NCBI GenBank assembly: GCA_013399875.1
Contig: VXAZ01002374.1
Span: 452,456-516,455 of the forward strand
Length of the DNA stretch: 64,000 nucleotides
Reading direction: 5' to 3'
Origin: Gymnorhina tibicen
Taxonomy: Eukaryota > Chordata > Aves > Passeriformes > Artamidae
Below are positions 13,808-28,373 of this stretch, one piece after another. Position 1 is the stretch's first letter, and each line of letters begins with the position of its first letter. A model generated the notes under the pieces. The model was not told where the DNA came from and did not search any database. It was given only the letters and a program-made list of their open reading frames with translations. A program made the position numbers and the translations under genes.

Positions 13808-16800
13808 CTAGCAAAGGAGGAAAAATTATTTATTTGTTACAAAAGCATCACAAGGGAACTGACTTTCTTTTAATTATATAAAGCTCTACAAACTTTATAC
13901 CTTTGGACCAATTTTGCATGCTAAAACAACTAACAACTCTTCTTTTCCCAAAAATCATATATTTGAACAATTATCCACTCCAACAAAAAATGCTGTGCTT
14001 TTTCTTGTGTGTTTATCTTATGATTTCTTGCCTTTTTTTCCCTTGGCTTTCTGAAAACATTCATTTTCTGTCTTTATTTACCAGTGGTGGAAAAACATTG
14101 CCACTAGAAATCTCTAAGACAGAGTAACAAACCAATTTGGAAAGCTGAGGTGTCCCTATAAGGGCTTGCTGAGACTCACTGCTGGATTCGTCTTGCAGCA
14201 ACTTTGAAAAGTTTATCCGAACACCCAATAAGAACACTTGCAAACTTGCTTCTCACTGAGTCACAAACTCTTCTCCACCCAGTTGTGGGAATGATGTTGG
14301 TACATAATAGTCTTCTTCCTTTAAATTAAAGCTCTTATTGAAAAGTATGTGAACCTCAGTGTAGGGTTTAAAAGGATTTTGAGGTAAAAAGTTCTCAGCA
14401 TACCAGAGACTGGCAAACACAGTTTACACTTTTCATAAGATAGGTATACATGTTCTTCTGAGTGGTTTGGAGCTGTGGAAGAGGGTTACCAGTGCCTTGA
14501 GGCCTGGAGAAGGTGTGTTCCCATGGCAAAGGCTTGAAATCTAGTGGTGAAGAAACACCCTGAAGTAATGAACTTATGTAAATCCCTCTGTAAGGTTTTG
14601 GCGGGTACAGAAGAAAGAAAGGTAAACACAAAGAAAAATAAATCTGGTCCTATGCCACAGTTTTAACTGTTTTCTTTAATTAAGGTGGGCGTTGACCCAG
14701 GTCCTGCTGAACAATTCTCATACATTCAAAAGGACAAATAAAACAAAACCCACACAAAAGCTAGAACACAGAAGATGACTACCATGATACCCAAGCTAAC
14801 AGCTGTGAAGGGTAGGCACCTTGGGGAAAGGGGAGCAAATACATCAGCTACACCTCGCACACAGGGAAACATCTGCTTCACCACTGCTCCTACACATTTT
14901 CCTGAGAGAACTGGGACTGGCTAATCTCTTAAATAAACAATCTTGGATGTTTCTTTAATAGAGACAATTTTCTGTTATTTGAATGTTTCTCATGTTTTAT
15001 TGTTCCCATTTCGGTCCTCACAGTTCATAGCAGCAAATGCCTTGGTACACTTGCCTGCTCAACATTACCTTGCCTTCCAGCCAAGGCAGAGAAGGAGGAG
15101 CCTTCTCTCCTTCTCACTGTGAACTGGCATGTACTAGCAGAAGGCCACAATATTCAAGAGCATCCTTGCACTCTGAGTATCCTGTAGGATACACCCTCAG
15201 TACTTGCAAGTCAAGAATAAGACCTCCAAATAGAAGAAATCTAGGCAAACCAATCACCCACTGTGAACAGCCTAAAATGCCAAAGTCATCTTCAATTAGC
15301 AGGGATTTCCTCAATCAGACTACATTCTGCAGCTAACGATCAGCCACAAATCTTTACTGCTTCAAATATTTCTGTCTGTAAGACAGAAGACAGCTCTTTC
15401 TTGATGTGTGTATTTGAATGCAAGCATCACTTCTTTTATACTCCTAACTGAACAGAAGGTAAGACAACAAGCATAACTCAGGTGCAGACAAGGTTTTTGT
15501 CTCTCTTCTTCTGAAGCAGCAAGGGATTTGCCTACACCAATAACTGCCACGTTAGGAGATGATAAGCATTCACAGTTGTGCTGCATTCTATAACTTTTTT
15601 TTGAAGAGCTGAATATAAATTGTTATTTCTAATAATATGCCTTCCTTTTTCAAGTTTTATATTGTGATAAGATAACAGCAAGGGAGAGGAAGCAATTTAA
15701 GGAAATCTTTTAAAATTATATATATTGTCATTATTATGTAGGTGTAGTTTATATTAATTATGTAAATATATTCTAAGACTTAGTGTAGGCTTAAAATGAA
15801 ACAGAAGCATCTGTTGAAAAATGCCATAACCCTGTGGCAGCTGCTATTAAACCATTAACAGTATCAGGTTTCATTTAAACCAGATTTACCATTTTCTGTA
15901 ACAGCCCGTGGGAAAGCTAAAAACATTAGGCACAAATTACTGACAAAAGAGATCCTTAATCAAGCCATACATTTCATTTGGCTAGCTGGGTGCTAGATAG
16001 TAACCTCTGTGCTACAAATTAAAGGTGATTGTTACAAGGCTGTGATCAAAGAGAGTTACCTGCAATATTGAACAGTCCTAAAGCATTCACAGATGAAATC
16101 ACTGCTGTATCACAGCACCCTTTTCAGTTTCTCTCTTGCTTCCCAGGCTTACTCTTTTCTTAAGAATAATTCAACAGTATATGCTCTTCTGCTAGCTTGC
16201 ATATAAACAGACAGTGGTCAAACAGCTGGTGTAAGGGTAATCATTGTCACTATTAAAATTTCATTTCTTTGTTTCTGGTTCAGTGTTATTCTTCATTTGC
16301 TGTAAGCTTTTATCCTGGACCTAGACTGCAGACTCACTCTTTGGAACTGGAAGCATCCGTTTGCTTACAGCTACAGGAGCTGGGTGTTTAAACTATGCCA
16401 TGACGGAAACACATAACCACAAAACATAAACAAGGACTTTATAATACACTTTTCTGCTACAATGTCTGAGGTTGTAAAGACTATTGGGAGTCCTTAAGCA
16501 TGAACACTGGGTGCCTGACCCAGGTAGGACAATGTCACACATCTCAGTTTACACAATCAAATAAAACATACTTGACAAGTAAGAAATTTCTTTCTGTTGA
16601 ATCCATACAAAAATCCCAGCCAAGCCTCTGCCTATTACTCTATGCCATCATGTCAAGCATTCGTGCAGGTTCCTGTGGGCTTTCATTGCCATCCTGATGG
16701 ACACTGGGAGTATGATTTACATGGGAGGAACTGCTGTTTAGGAAGGGATAGCCAGGCTGAAGCAGGAGAGTTTTGAAAAGGAGGCAGGTCATCTCAACAT

Positions 16801-19800
16801 CCATGCTAAACCTTTTCCCATTGCCAAAACAAAGACACGTCTCTGTCACAGCTCACTGTCCCACACCCACAGAGTCAGAAAGCCCTGGGAGAGAGGAGAG
16901 AGCTCAGTCTTGTGCCACCTGCCCTTCATTAGTTTCCTTGTAGGCTGTGAGCCTGAGTGGGGATTGGGGGCAGGACCAGCATGGCCCTTAGGCATGGATG
17001 CACAAAGGCATTTAGGCAGATAGCTCAGATTGAAATCCACGGTCCTTGAATGCCTGCGTGCTTCTGTGGGTTTGAGCTGTTGTGCTCAGGTACAGAGCAG
17101 AGAACAGCTCAGGTAAAGAGAGGAGGATGGGGATCAGTAACTGCTCTTGTTAAGAGACTCAGAGGAGTGCCTGGGATAGACAAGGTGCAGGCAGCTCAAA
17201 CTGAGCAGTTATTTCTGATGGATTGTTTCTGAAGAAAAAAATAAAATCAGCAGTTATATTTTCCCTGCTGGTGGCAACCTCATTTGAGGCACTATCTGAT
17301 AAATTAATCCACAAGCCTGCACCAACACTGGTGACATTCAAAGAGCATATCCTACCCAAGGACAGCTTCCTGGGTTTTGATGGGTCTACTCTCCAGCACC
17401 TTACCTCAATGTTTCTCCTTGCTCAGGTCAAATTTCCATTGAGGTCTGTGAGGTATAGAGACATTTACAGTGCTATGAAAGCATCGAGCACCCCCTTTTT
17501 ACTGGCGTAATTTCTTCTGCAAAGAGACATGCGGCAAAGAATAAATAATGCTTGTGTGTGCCTGCACAGGCACAAGTAATACTTCTTAGTCTGCAGTTAA
17601 CAGTGTTGCATTTAATTGAATTAAATCATAATGAACTAAAATTATCTCCTGCCACTGTTTCTGAATTCAACTGTTTTATATCAGCTTTATTGTAATATAT
17701 CTTACTTCCCCATATGCCACCACAGTTTCATTCTATAGAGAGAATGAGTTCTATTTGAATATTTCAATAAACAGATCCAGTGTCAGCTTTTGGGGGTTTT
17801 TGTCTGACTTACTCTTGGGCTTTAACCTTGTCAGAGAAGAAATAAACTTTTGCTTCTTTCCTCTGCACCTTCAAATGTTTTCAATTTAGAAAAAAAAAAA
17901 GGACAAAAGTCACATTACTTAATTCATATCACACAAAAATTCGACCAATACAACTCAAATAGATTAAAGTGAATTCAAAGGCAATTCAATATTTACTTAT
18001 TATATAGAAGAATCTTGAAAAATGCCATATAAAGTAACAGCCCATCATTTCTGGTTATGAAAACTGCAGCACATGAATGTCACTGGTGTAAAACACAGGT
18101 AGAAAACCTTTTAAATAGGAAACAGTTCCCATCATTAACAAATAAGAATTACTTTACTATGTAAAATGAATAGTGCTGGAGATGAGGCTGTTATTGCCCA
18201 ATTAAATGGGAGTTTTCACAACCAGATTTCAAGCTCTCCCTGTTTATGTGCAAGGCCAGCATACAGGCAGAGAGAAGGGCATTCTTAGGAAGTGTTTGTG
18301 TAACTCTGAAATTTATAAAAGGCCAGAGGGGAGGAAATAGAAACACGGACTGAAGTAAAAATAAAATATCATGTTATTAGGGTTTTTCCAAAAGTCCCTA
18401 TCTATCACCAGAATGTTCTGGAATAGCTGAAATCTTATTTCCCCAGCTTTCCGTCACTGCCTGTCTTTGAACAGGTATCTGAATACAAAATAACACACAA
18501 ATCAGAGAAGGACCATACAGTGCAATATAATTCATTTCCCCACAATTTTTTTTCTTTTCCCTTTCTCTGAGAGAATAGGCCTTTCAAGCCTGGTGCAGGT
18601 CAAACGACTCCCTGACTCCTCTCCCTGCAGCTTGCAGATCTCCTTAAGCCTTTAAGCAGTACCACCATCTTTCCTGGGACCCAGCTTCCCTGATAGCAGG
18701 AGAGTATGGACCAGAAGCTGTTGGGCCACAGCACACAGGCTCAGGCTCAGGCTCATGATCTGCCTGGAGTGCAGGATGGCAGTATTTGCAAGCAGGCAAT
18801 TTATTCACTGCTTTCAGTAGTGGCAGAGAGCGGGATTCCCCCGGTGTGCTGTGCCAAATCACCCCAGTGTCTTCTCAGAGCCACACTGAGTGCCCCAACA
18901 CAAACACCTGCCCTCTTTCCCATGCTACCAGAGCAGCAACAATTCCCCATTGCCTGCCTCTCCTCTAGGAGAGATAACTCAGGCCATAGTTATCTCCAGC
19001 AGCATCGCATGCACCACAAGTACCTTACACCAGAGGACCAGAATCTGGCCTTTTATCTTCCCTAATATAGGGGAATAATGTTTGCATTCTGTGAGCTTTA
19101 GCCTCTGCATCTGTTGCTAATTGTCCTGGCACATCTGCTGCTAATTCTTTTCTGCTCTTGGACCAGCAGGGAGTAGTAATGTATGGTACATCCAGCTCCA
19201 GCCTCCCCAAGCGCTTCTGGTGATATACTGATCTGGGTGGATTCTGACCTCATCTTGTGAGGGAGAAACTGTCTTTGACAGAGGAAAGCAGGAACCCCAG
19301 TTCCTTCTCCTGACACTCCCATTTCACTTATTTATCCCTGAGACTGATCTCAGCACGGTCAGAGCATGAGTTTCCCAGGATAACGTGGACTACAGACACG
19401 ATACAGCAGAGTTTATTTCTTTTGTGTCAAGAGGACATGTACTTTGCCCAGAAACCACTTGGAGCCAAAGAGTCTCATGAAGACGTGGCTCGTTCGGCAT
19501 TCAGGGCTGAGTCACGCATCAGTGCCGCTCTGCCTGCCCTGGGCTCCAGAGGAGGAGCACACAGCTTTCCTCTGTTTCTTGTTCCAGCAGCTGCTCTGTC
19601 TCATGTCTCTTCCCTGATGCTGTACTGGATTCCTCATCTCACCTCAGGTAGCAACCTTTTCAACCATAGGCTTCAGTCCAGCCAGGGATGCAGCAACCCT
19701 CACTTCACAAGGGAAGCCGTGACAATCCAGAGTTCATGCTCCTTCAGCATTTCCTGGATAGTCCAGACTCAGTCAGGGCCTGCTCTCTTTCCAAAAGAGG

Positions 19801-22800
19801 AGAGGAGGACCAGCCTCTGAGAACAAAATAATTTTCCTTGTGGGCTCTGCTTAAAAATTGCATGATTAAGCAGGATCACTTTTTGTTCTTTGGTTGCATA
19901 AAATACTCTTCCCATTTCTGTAGTACAGCTTTGCAACTACCCTGCTCATCCTGAGTTCACAGATAATTATTTAAAATGTGAAATGCTTTAAAACCAGGTA
20001 TGTTAAGGCAAAAAAAAAAAGCATTTTCTTAGGGTGTTTTGCTGGCTCCCATGACTTGCAGATCTGCACCAAAACACAGTTTAGGTCCCTTTTCATAGTT
20101 CCAGACTATCAGCTCTGGTGAGTCATGGAGATGCTCTTTTCTTCCGATCACAGAATTTTTTTGTTGGGTCTGGCATTTATTTTGTACTTGGTGTTCTCTG
20201 TTGTTTGGGGTTCGCTTGGAGCTAAGGATACAGGCAGAGGTTGCATTCTGTCTTCTTGCTGGTTTGCCCTAGATAATGTGGTTTTTTTACAGCTATTGTA
20301 TCCTATGGCTCACGTCAAGCTCTCTTACAGATATAATTTCCAATTAAGTAGGGAATAAACCATGGAGTGGTCCAAAATAAAATGCTGTCCCCAGACACTT
20401 TTGATGTTTAACATATGTCTGCTAGATTTACCAAAGCAGACTACATACTTTCCTCCAGTCAGATATGATACATTATAACATAGGTCACATTTCCAGGGTT
20501 TTTGGGCAGCATGCATTGCTTTAAGGTGATTCAGCATACACACTGCATTCCAGCAGGTGTTTCCAAGAACTCCTCCACTGGAGCACAATGACCAGACAAC
20601 ATGTGAAAAGTAACTCCCATTAATCACCAAAAAACAAAACCTGGGATAACCTTTTAGTAACCTTTTAGATACATAAATAAATTGCACAGTGCAAATAATT
20701 TAGATGCAATAGATTCTAATATGTGATAGCTTTGTAAGAATTGCACTGAGAACGTGCATTTTGAGGAGCAGTTGCAGAGACATCTAGCAAACAGCAATCA
20801 AAGACCAGACCCCAAACAAACTCAGATAAACAAAATAAAAGCAGTAAAAAGTATGTGTTCCTTCTCTGTGAAAAAAACCCATCAGAACTGGAGTCTTCAA
20901 ATAAATACAAGCATCTGTATAAGCTTAGTTCTTGAATTTACCAAACGGTTCACGTAGCACCTTTTTATCCCAACTACAAATAATTGCATCCAGAGAAAAT
21001 TTAAGTGGCTCTCATTTTGAAAGTCCTCTGGCACTGCCAAGCACTATCTTTTTTCATATAGCATCAAACTCTTATATTATGTCCTATAAAGTGTCCTAGA
21101 GCTAGATGTTCTTCATTTATGCCAGCATTTCACTCAAGAATAAAATAAACCAGGAGGAGAGGAGGAGGGGGGAGAGGGAAGTTTGTGGTCTACTTTTCCT
21201 AATGACACCTTGGTTTGTAATTATTAAAAGCATCACAGTCCTTAGACAGCTGCTGACATACAGAAAATAATGTCCTTGAAACTGTTTGTTTCATCATATT
21301 TTAAGAATTAATACCTTAGGTCATGTTAATCAGTTTCTGATATATGTAGTTTTCAAAATGCACTTCAGGGAAGAAAATGCTGGAAATGACTAATAACAAC
21401 AAAGATATGAACTTTATTCGTTACATATCTAGGTCCAAATGTGAACATTATCAAAGTACTTTGCCATCTGAAGTATTTAGGAAGCCTTAAATAAATAATA
21501 AATCCCTCATTCAGTGAAATAGAACATCCTCTTGTTCCAAGCAAAAGAGTTCAAATTTATTAATTTTGTAGCTATATTTTAAAATGAGTGTCAGCCCCTG
21601 CTAGATGACTGCATGATAAGTGTCCTGAAACTTCAGGAGAAGGCACTAAATTTTTCACAGCATTTGTGTTTCATTTTCAGTATAATAAAAATATGGTGCC
21701 CTTTTAATAATGAATAATAGATCTCCTGGTATGATTTACATGAGTGGATTAAATGTCATGTTTGAAAAGTTGCTGTTTTATTCATATTGAATTTCCCTCA
21801 AGTAAAACAAAATGGTACCCAGCTACTGTTATAATATTGCTAGTACCTCGCCACGCTGATACATAAATATTAACCAGTTGAAATACTCTTTAAAAATCCT
21901 CAGTTCTGTGAACTGTTCTGTCAGCAATGGTATCTTTTCATGCATATGAACAGATTTAGTACTATCCCGAGTTCCAGGTACGCTGGGGAAAATGTGTAGC
22001 ACAAGTGCTTAAACTCTTGTGGATCTCACACCTATTTTGCTGAAGCGCCAGCTTTGAAAGGCTCTCACAGAATAAGGATGGATGACAAATGGATGCAGCG
22101 GGACTGGGGTTAAAAACCAGTTTGGGGAGCTCAGCCCTGACACAATTGTCCCCGTTTCTGTTCAGCAGTGCTGGACTGACTTCCCAGGTGACTGGACAGC
22201 ATAATGAATGTTTTTTAAATGTCACTTGCAGGGAGCCTCATTGGCTTATAGTGCCCTTCACAAAAGCTGAAAATTTCCTATCTGAACTCCCCGTTCTGAG
22301 CAAAAACTCTTCCTAATAGAAAAGTGTTTCAGAAATTGCAAATATTTGAAATAGGAAGATATTCCCTTAGAGATTCCATCTCTGTAGGCAAAATTGGCAA
22401 TTTTCAACAAAATATTTTGGTCATGATAATTGAAATTACAGCTGAAAACAGTTTTTTAAAAGAAGAGAAGCATTTTTACCACTTTTTTTTTCCCAACTTC
22501 TATTCCATTGAAGCCAATGAATATTTTGATTCTGAAAAGTGGGGATTTGTTCTTATTGTTGTAATGGTTTCATACAATTATTTTAATGTCTACTGAACTT
22601 AAAAGCCAGCAAAAAAAAAAAAAAAACAAAACCCAACAAAAAACTGACACAAGCACTTTCTTTTTCTGAGTGAAATTAAACTTTTGCATACTGCAACTCA
22701 TTTGTGCTCTTCAAGTCATCATTAAGATGAAAAATGTAATCTGCACTTGCTAACACTGGGACATAACCCTGTGGAGTAAAACACTGCTTTAAATACACCA

Positions 22801-25736
22801 TGCTCAAAAAACATTTACTGAATGCTTAGGTCTTATCTATAGTAGGATCTTAGCCACCATGAGACAGCAATAAGGAAGTCATACTTGTAAAATCCTTGTT
22901 CTAGTGTAAAGATGATGCAGACATCTGTACAGGTGCTGCCAAGTACAACCTAGTTGCATAACTGCCTTACTCTATGCACAGTAAGCATCTCATCTCCTTT
23001 CCTATCCTCTCCTTACTCAACTTTCATTCCAGACCTGACAAAATCCTGACAGTGAAAAAATATATTGAAAATTTAAGAACAAAGCTTCTTCACCACCAGT
23101 TAACCTATACCGCAATTTTTTAATCTCGAATTCACACTGTGTTTGTTTTGTACCATGGGTGAAACTTCAGAATAGCTCTCACTTCGCCTAAACCATACAG
23201 CCTTAATCTATCAAAGCCTAAAGCCACTTGCATAAACTAAATATATTCAAGTATCCTAGAAATTCTGAGTCTAAAACAAGTCTCCTTCAGATCATGCTGT
23301 TCGTTCCTATTCCTAAAATTGGAAAAAGTCATTTGAAATAGCAATCGTATTTTACCACAATCCAAAGCATTCATACATGTTTCTTTCAGCATAATTTAAG
23401 GAAAATAAATTACATGTGTGACTGTCTGGCCTTACTGAAGGATAAATAAAATTCAACTGGAGCTATTAGGAGCCTCTGTCTAGTATGTAGTCAGAGGTTA
23501 TTGGGGGAGTTAGGTTGACAAACTAAAAAGGAGGACAATGAAGGAGCAGAAAGAAGGGAAGCTGGCAAGCTGGAGCAAAGAACATTGATTAATGAACAAA
23601 AAACATTTTTGAAAGGTCGGGTGTGCAAGTCAGACTAGCCCTGAGGCAGATCTAACTTACATGACCAGCACTTTCTGTACGCAGCAGGTAACCCACGCTG
23701 ACACCAACTTTGCCGACATGACAGGGTTATTATTTTTGGAAGGATGTAGCGTTCTGGAACAATTTCTCTAATATATTAGTTAAAATTAGGCTTTCCTTCA
23801 ATATCAAGCATGCATGTCTTCATTTTCACCATGTTTACACGGAACTCCTGTTATTATTCTGGCCAGTGGAAACAAGAGCATATTCTTCATTTGTGAGCAC
23901 TTCTATTTCTCACACCATAATATATCCCAGGGCAGCAGTGCTGTGTGTAAGATTCTGTTCAAACCCAGATGCTGCTCATGTGGAGCTCACCACTAAGACC
24001 TCACTACTTAGCCTAAGTTTTGTGGTAGATGCTAACCATCTGAAGCCTAAAATTTGCCTCATATCTCAGCATACACCCTATGAACGTAACAGAACCCTTT
24101 AAGACAGCATACACCCTAAGAACCTAAAAGAACCCTTCTTTACAACCCTAAAAAAAAAGGGTTTCTTTTCAAAGGTCCTTAAGGTTGTGCACCTATACCA
24201 AGGTTCAAGAACAGAAAGGTAGAATCATCCAGGGTACAGTACATCCTGTGTTTCCAAAATGAGCTGGTGGAGAGGGTTCTCTAAAATTATGGCATTAAGT
24301 TTTTGCTGTACGTCACTCAGTAATGAAGATAGGGAATTACCAGAAGGTCATTTAATCCAGCTTCTCCTGTTCCTGTATTTTAAGGGAACTTGTCCAAGAC
24401 CTGCACCCCAATTCACTAGACTAAAAATGAAGTTTGATGAAGATGCTAATTAAATGTCTCCTGTGAAGCTCCAAGAGAACTTTGAAGCAAACTTGAAAAT
24501 GCAAAAAGCTGCAAAGACCTAGGAGAAACGCGATGCTGAAAGCAAGAAGCAGGGCACACTACAGTCATTCAGTCATAGTGCCCAGTCTTCTCATTTCAAG
24601 ACAATACTTCATCTCCAAGGCAAGTAACCAGGATGGGTGCATCCTGCCTAGGAAGGAATCACAGCTCAGTGATTTCTCTGACAGATGCATGTATTTGTTT
24701 TAACACCATGTCAAAGTCCCATTCACAGTTTCCCTCTCTATGTATGCAATTCCTTTCACACTGATAGCTGTATTTACAGACAGTGCTCATTATCCGCTAC
24801 AGGTGATAAACAATTAAAAAGCAGAAAATGTGATTTAGCAGCACTTTACATATAACAAACCCAACATCTGCAATGATCTATCTGCAGGTAACTGAAAGCA
24901 TCAGTGCCATACACAGAAGTTGCTTTATCTGAAAGCTCTTCGGGATAGGGGCTGTAGGTCTGTTCTGTATCTGCACAACAGAACATGTGGAGGAGGAAAT
25001 CTACCATTCAGATCATACCACAAAATAAATTACTGAAAACGGAAAAGATTCCTCATTCTACCAATGCCTCATAACATGCACCAAAAAAAAAAAAAAATTC
25101 CGCACTAAGAGAGATGAAGATTGTTTTTCAAACTGTAAAGAAGCTTTCATGTGCCAGTGCGTTTATCTGAGACCAATGTTCCAACCAGCACTAGGCATTA
25201 GCTACAACAGTGAGCAACTGACACACAACAATCCTGCCACGCACAGCATGCTTAGGCAGGAAAATATGTGTGCCTCAGTTGCAAAAGACAGAATAGAGCC
25301 TCAAGTGTTTGGGCTCCTTCCAAAATAATCCAAATGCTGCTTTTTTGGCAAATGGGGGTCAATGGAGCTAAAAACTCACAGAAGGATTTGGGCATTCGTG
25401 TGTTTATATACACCCACTCGTTCATTTATTATTCTAAAGCTACTTTACAGAAATCAAATTACATAGCTGACAAGCTGCATAGATAAGAGAGAATAAAAGT
25501 AAAATTTAAAATTAGCTGACAACACTATATGATGTAGCATATGTTTGGCACCTTTAAAGTGAGTGATGAGGGTTAACCTAGGGGGAAAAAAATTGCACCT
25601 TCCTAAATTGCACCTTAAATTATTAAATAAATTATTAACATGATGGAATGCATTAAATATATAAGCCTAAAGGAGAAAGGGCGGATGTGTTTTAACTTTC
25701 AAAGCAACGACAGCATATTTATGAAGTGTTGCTTAC
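13808..25736 (-). other. OFCC1 intron between exons i and j
   Basis: This is 11.9 kb of intron. Most of it is AT-rich. A GC-richer block at about 18590-19830 holds two long plus-strand open frames (18706-19065 and 19422-19820) with no recognisable homology, start context or splice partner. A 16-A run is at 22611-22626. AT-rich stretches at 15600-15900, 17580-17720 and 21250-21830 could hold conserved non-coding elements but were not tested. No gene or clear repeat family was recognised. Confidence 0.5.
22611..22626. repeat. A homopolymer
   Basis: A run of 16 A residues is followed by A-rich sequence (ACAAAACCCAACAAAAAAC). No retrotransposed body is recognised before it. Confidence 0.75.
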
Positions 25737-25976
25737 TGTCTGGATGCTTTGTCCAAAGTAGATTTCAGTGTTGTAGAAGTTTCCACCATGACTAACAGGC
25801 CGCGTCGTCCTGGCCTGAGGCTGCTCCTCCAGCTCAGGCCACTCCACCGAGGCACCACCTAAGCGGCTGAGAACAGAAACTTTGAGAGTGTAGAGGCCTT
25901 TAGGGACCTTATCTTTGACTCCCCTCAGGCATTTGAGGCGAATTTCTATGGGCTGTGGCGTCTTGCAGCAGTCAAC
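25737..25976 (-). CDS. OFCC1: OFCC1 exon i, first half of C2-like domain
   Basis: This 240-bp phase 0-0 exon has acceptor CTTCTCCCTAG (AG 25978-25977) and donor AGACA|GTAAGC. It starts VDCCKTPQPIEIRLKCLRGV and includes KDKVPKGLYTLKVSVLSRLG, then a Pro/Glu/Gln-rich loop (EWPELEEQPQ), and ends NFYNTEIYFGQSIQT. Alternating beta-strand-like segments with a KGLYTLKVSVL strand resemble the first strands of a C2-type beta-sandwich, an inference from pattern alone. The third-base GC content is much higher than in the surrounding introns. The loop holds clustered CpGs on the coding strand. The frame continues directly into exon j across an 11.9-kb intron. Confidence 0.95.
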
Positions 25977-28130
25977 CTAGGGAGAAGGCTCCGAGTTACT
26001 GACCTGGGCTGGGCTGACTTCAACCATACAATTAGCAAGGACAAATTTCTTCCAGAAAATAACTACTGAAAAGCAGACAACACGCTTCTTGTTCAACCTG
26101 CAATTACCTCCTGCTTACCAAGGATCTGCAATTAGGGAGGTCAAAAGTCATAGAGATGACAGATAAAAGAAAAAACAATACAAATACAACTAATAAAATG
26201 TTCGGCATCCTTGGGGGGAAGGTGGAGCTGGTGAAGTATGACACCAGAAGACACTACCCTACAGTAATGAGGCAGAATTATCTGGAAAACAATACCTTCA
26301 AAACTACAGCATGCTTTGCAAGACAGGCACAATACATGATGTGATGAGCAGGCTGTAGGCACAGAGTGAAAGACAGGGCAGGCCATGTTTTTATACTAAT
26401 TATTAGCCTTGCCAAAGCTATTAGTGCTGTGAAACATGCAGGCTATCCTTTCACCTTCTGATTATCATATAATCAGATTCTCTTAAAAATAATAATCAAA
26501 GTGCAACACGTGTAAAGTTTAATAACAACTCCCTACAGGCACCTTTATTCCAAGTCCAGACAAAAGGAAACATCTGCTGCTTGCTGTTGACAAGATGTTG
26601 TCTGAGTTACAGGATGTTTAGTATGGAATAAATGCTGTGTACCAGAAATGCTTTTCTGGTGCTTTCCTTGTATGCTCAGCTTCTTAGTGTGGAGGTTTGT
26701 GGAGGGGAACAGGCACAATGGCATGATCTTTACCCAACTTTGCCCGAATAATGGCGTGGGGTCTGTCCCACTGCACCAGCAGATAGATTGGTGCTGCCCA
26801 AATGCAATCTGCAGGGTCAGGTGCACAACAGGGAGTCCCAGTTAGGCTTCAGTGTTGACTTGAATGGATAAAACTGTTTCTGCCATAACTAATTATGTAG
26901 TGCTTAAAATCAGCAGTGTTGTTCCTCTTTTCCCCAAAAAATCAATTTCTTCCATTATTTTGAGAAAAGACGAATGCTAGGTCTTCTTTCAAGGCAACTG
27001 GATACCAGAACCCATGCCACACTTTGGAATCACATGGCTACCTTGACTACTAGGTTTAGTGGTCTCACAGTTTAAGCCTACAGTAGCTAATAATCTCTTC
27101 TTTAATCCTGTCTTGGATTTATTTTGGAAGAGATAGCATATTTCCATATAGATAGAAAGCTTTTGGAATTAAATTAAGCAGTTAAATAAACAGCTGAATT
27201 TGTTAAACTTCTTTTGTTTCTCAACACAAACCGTACTTAACAACTAATCTGAATGACAATTATTTTCAGCTTAATTAGAAAATCTTAATTAACAATGAAG
27301 ATTTAACCTTAATATTTTTGGTTTCTGAATCATATATAAAAAAATTAACATTATATGAATAAATAAGACAATCTTTTTAAACCTCAAGGCAGGATTACTG
27401 ATGCAGGCAGCCTTCGTTATTAAACACATTCTAAATTAAACGCCTCTATGAATTTTATACTGAAATATATTGTGATGGTTTTGCATGCCAAATGTGACAT
27501 TTTGTATTTTAGATTCATCTTCTGTAGTAATTTTGGAAATGTCATACAAACAAAGATTTTGTCATTTACCAATGGAATTACTATGCATGGCCGGTTAGCC
27601 ATCTCTTTTCTGGCTCTTCTGGTTGTTTCAAGTCAGCAAGCCATAAAAAATCTTTATCTCTCTGAAACACAGCAATTTGGAAGATAATCGAATAGTGACT
27701 GGGGGGCAGAAACGCCAGTCTGAGGAATTATACCACAATCTCTCTTGCATTTACAACCTTCCTCAAAGCGAGTGTCAGTTGAGTAGGAAAAGGAGATAGA
27801 AGATTCATCATATTTCAAGCCTGTCTCATTTGCATGGTGGCATAGCTGTCTCATCTCCTGCTGAAAGACTTTGCTTGGCCAGCGCTGACAAACTGTTTTG
27901 AAGAACTCTTGCCATGCCCAAATGATTAATCATTAATAGCTTTAGACATTCTCTTTAAGCATCTGGTTGCTTTTGCTGGAAAGCATATTTTGAAACCTGC
28001 TAAATTCTATCCTCTTATACTATGAAAAGAGAAAAACCAAAACAAAACAAAACAAAAAATAAAGGAATGCAACTGATTCAGTGATTTAGCAGTTCCCATC
28101 AGGGAAAAGAGCACTCATGGAGAATCTCAC
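25977..28130 (-). other. OFCC1 intron between exons h and i
   Basis: This is 2.15 kb of intron. An AT-rich part at 27120-27400 holds several TTAATTA or TAATTA cores. Short open frames at 26545-26845 on both strands have no splice support. Nothing else was recognised. Confidence 0.45.
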
Positions 28131-28251
28131 CTTCCCGCAAGGTCCTGCTGCTCCATTTAATCCAGTATTTACATCTGCAAGGTTACCAAAGCTGGCTACT
28201 ATTTCTTCTTCAATTCCACTCTCCTCTGTTTTCAGTAGCTGACTTCCCACT
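28131..28251 (-). CDS. OFCC1: OFCC1 exon h, acidic linker
   Basis: This 121-bp exon has phase 2 in and phase 0 out. It has a strong acceptor (TTCTTCCCATTCTAACTTCTGCAG) and donor GGAAG|GTGAGA at 28130-28129. It encodes VGSQLLKTEESGIEEEIVAS, then FGNLADVNTGLNGAAGPCGK. The start of the exon ends the hydrophobic run of exon g. The rest is acidic and Gly/Asn-rich and looks like a flexible linker leading to the globular domain of exons i-k. Frame 0 of this exon meets a stop, so the incoming phase 2 is required, and exon g supplies it. Confidence 0.87.
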
Positions 28252-28373
28252 CTGCAGAAGTTAGAATGGGAAGAAGAATGGAAAAGAAATTAACTACAAT
28301 GCACACACAGAAAGCACTCGCTGTTGGAAGTACAGCAGTTTGATGTTTTCCTTGAACATACCGTAAGACTTAC

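Noticed and set aside
24330..24425. Possible old CR1 fragment (AGAAGGTCATTTAATCCAGC)
   Set aside because: Only one short block resembles CR1, which is too little to call.
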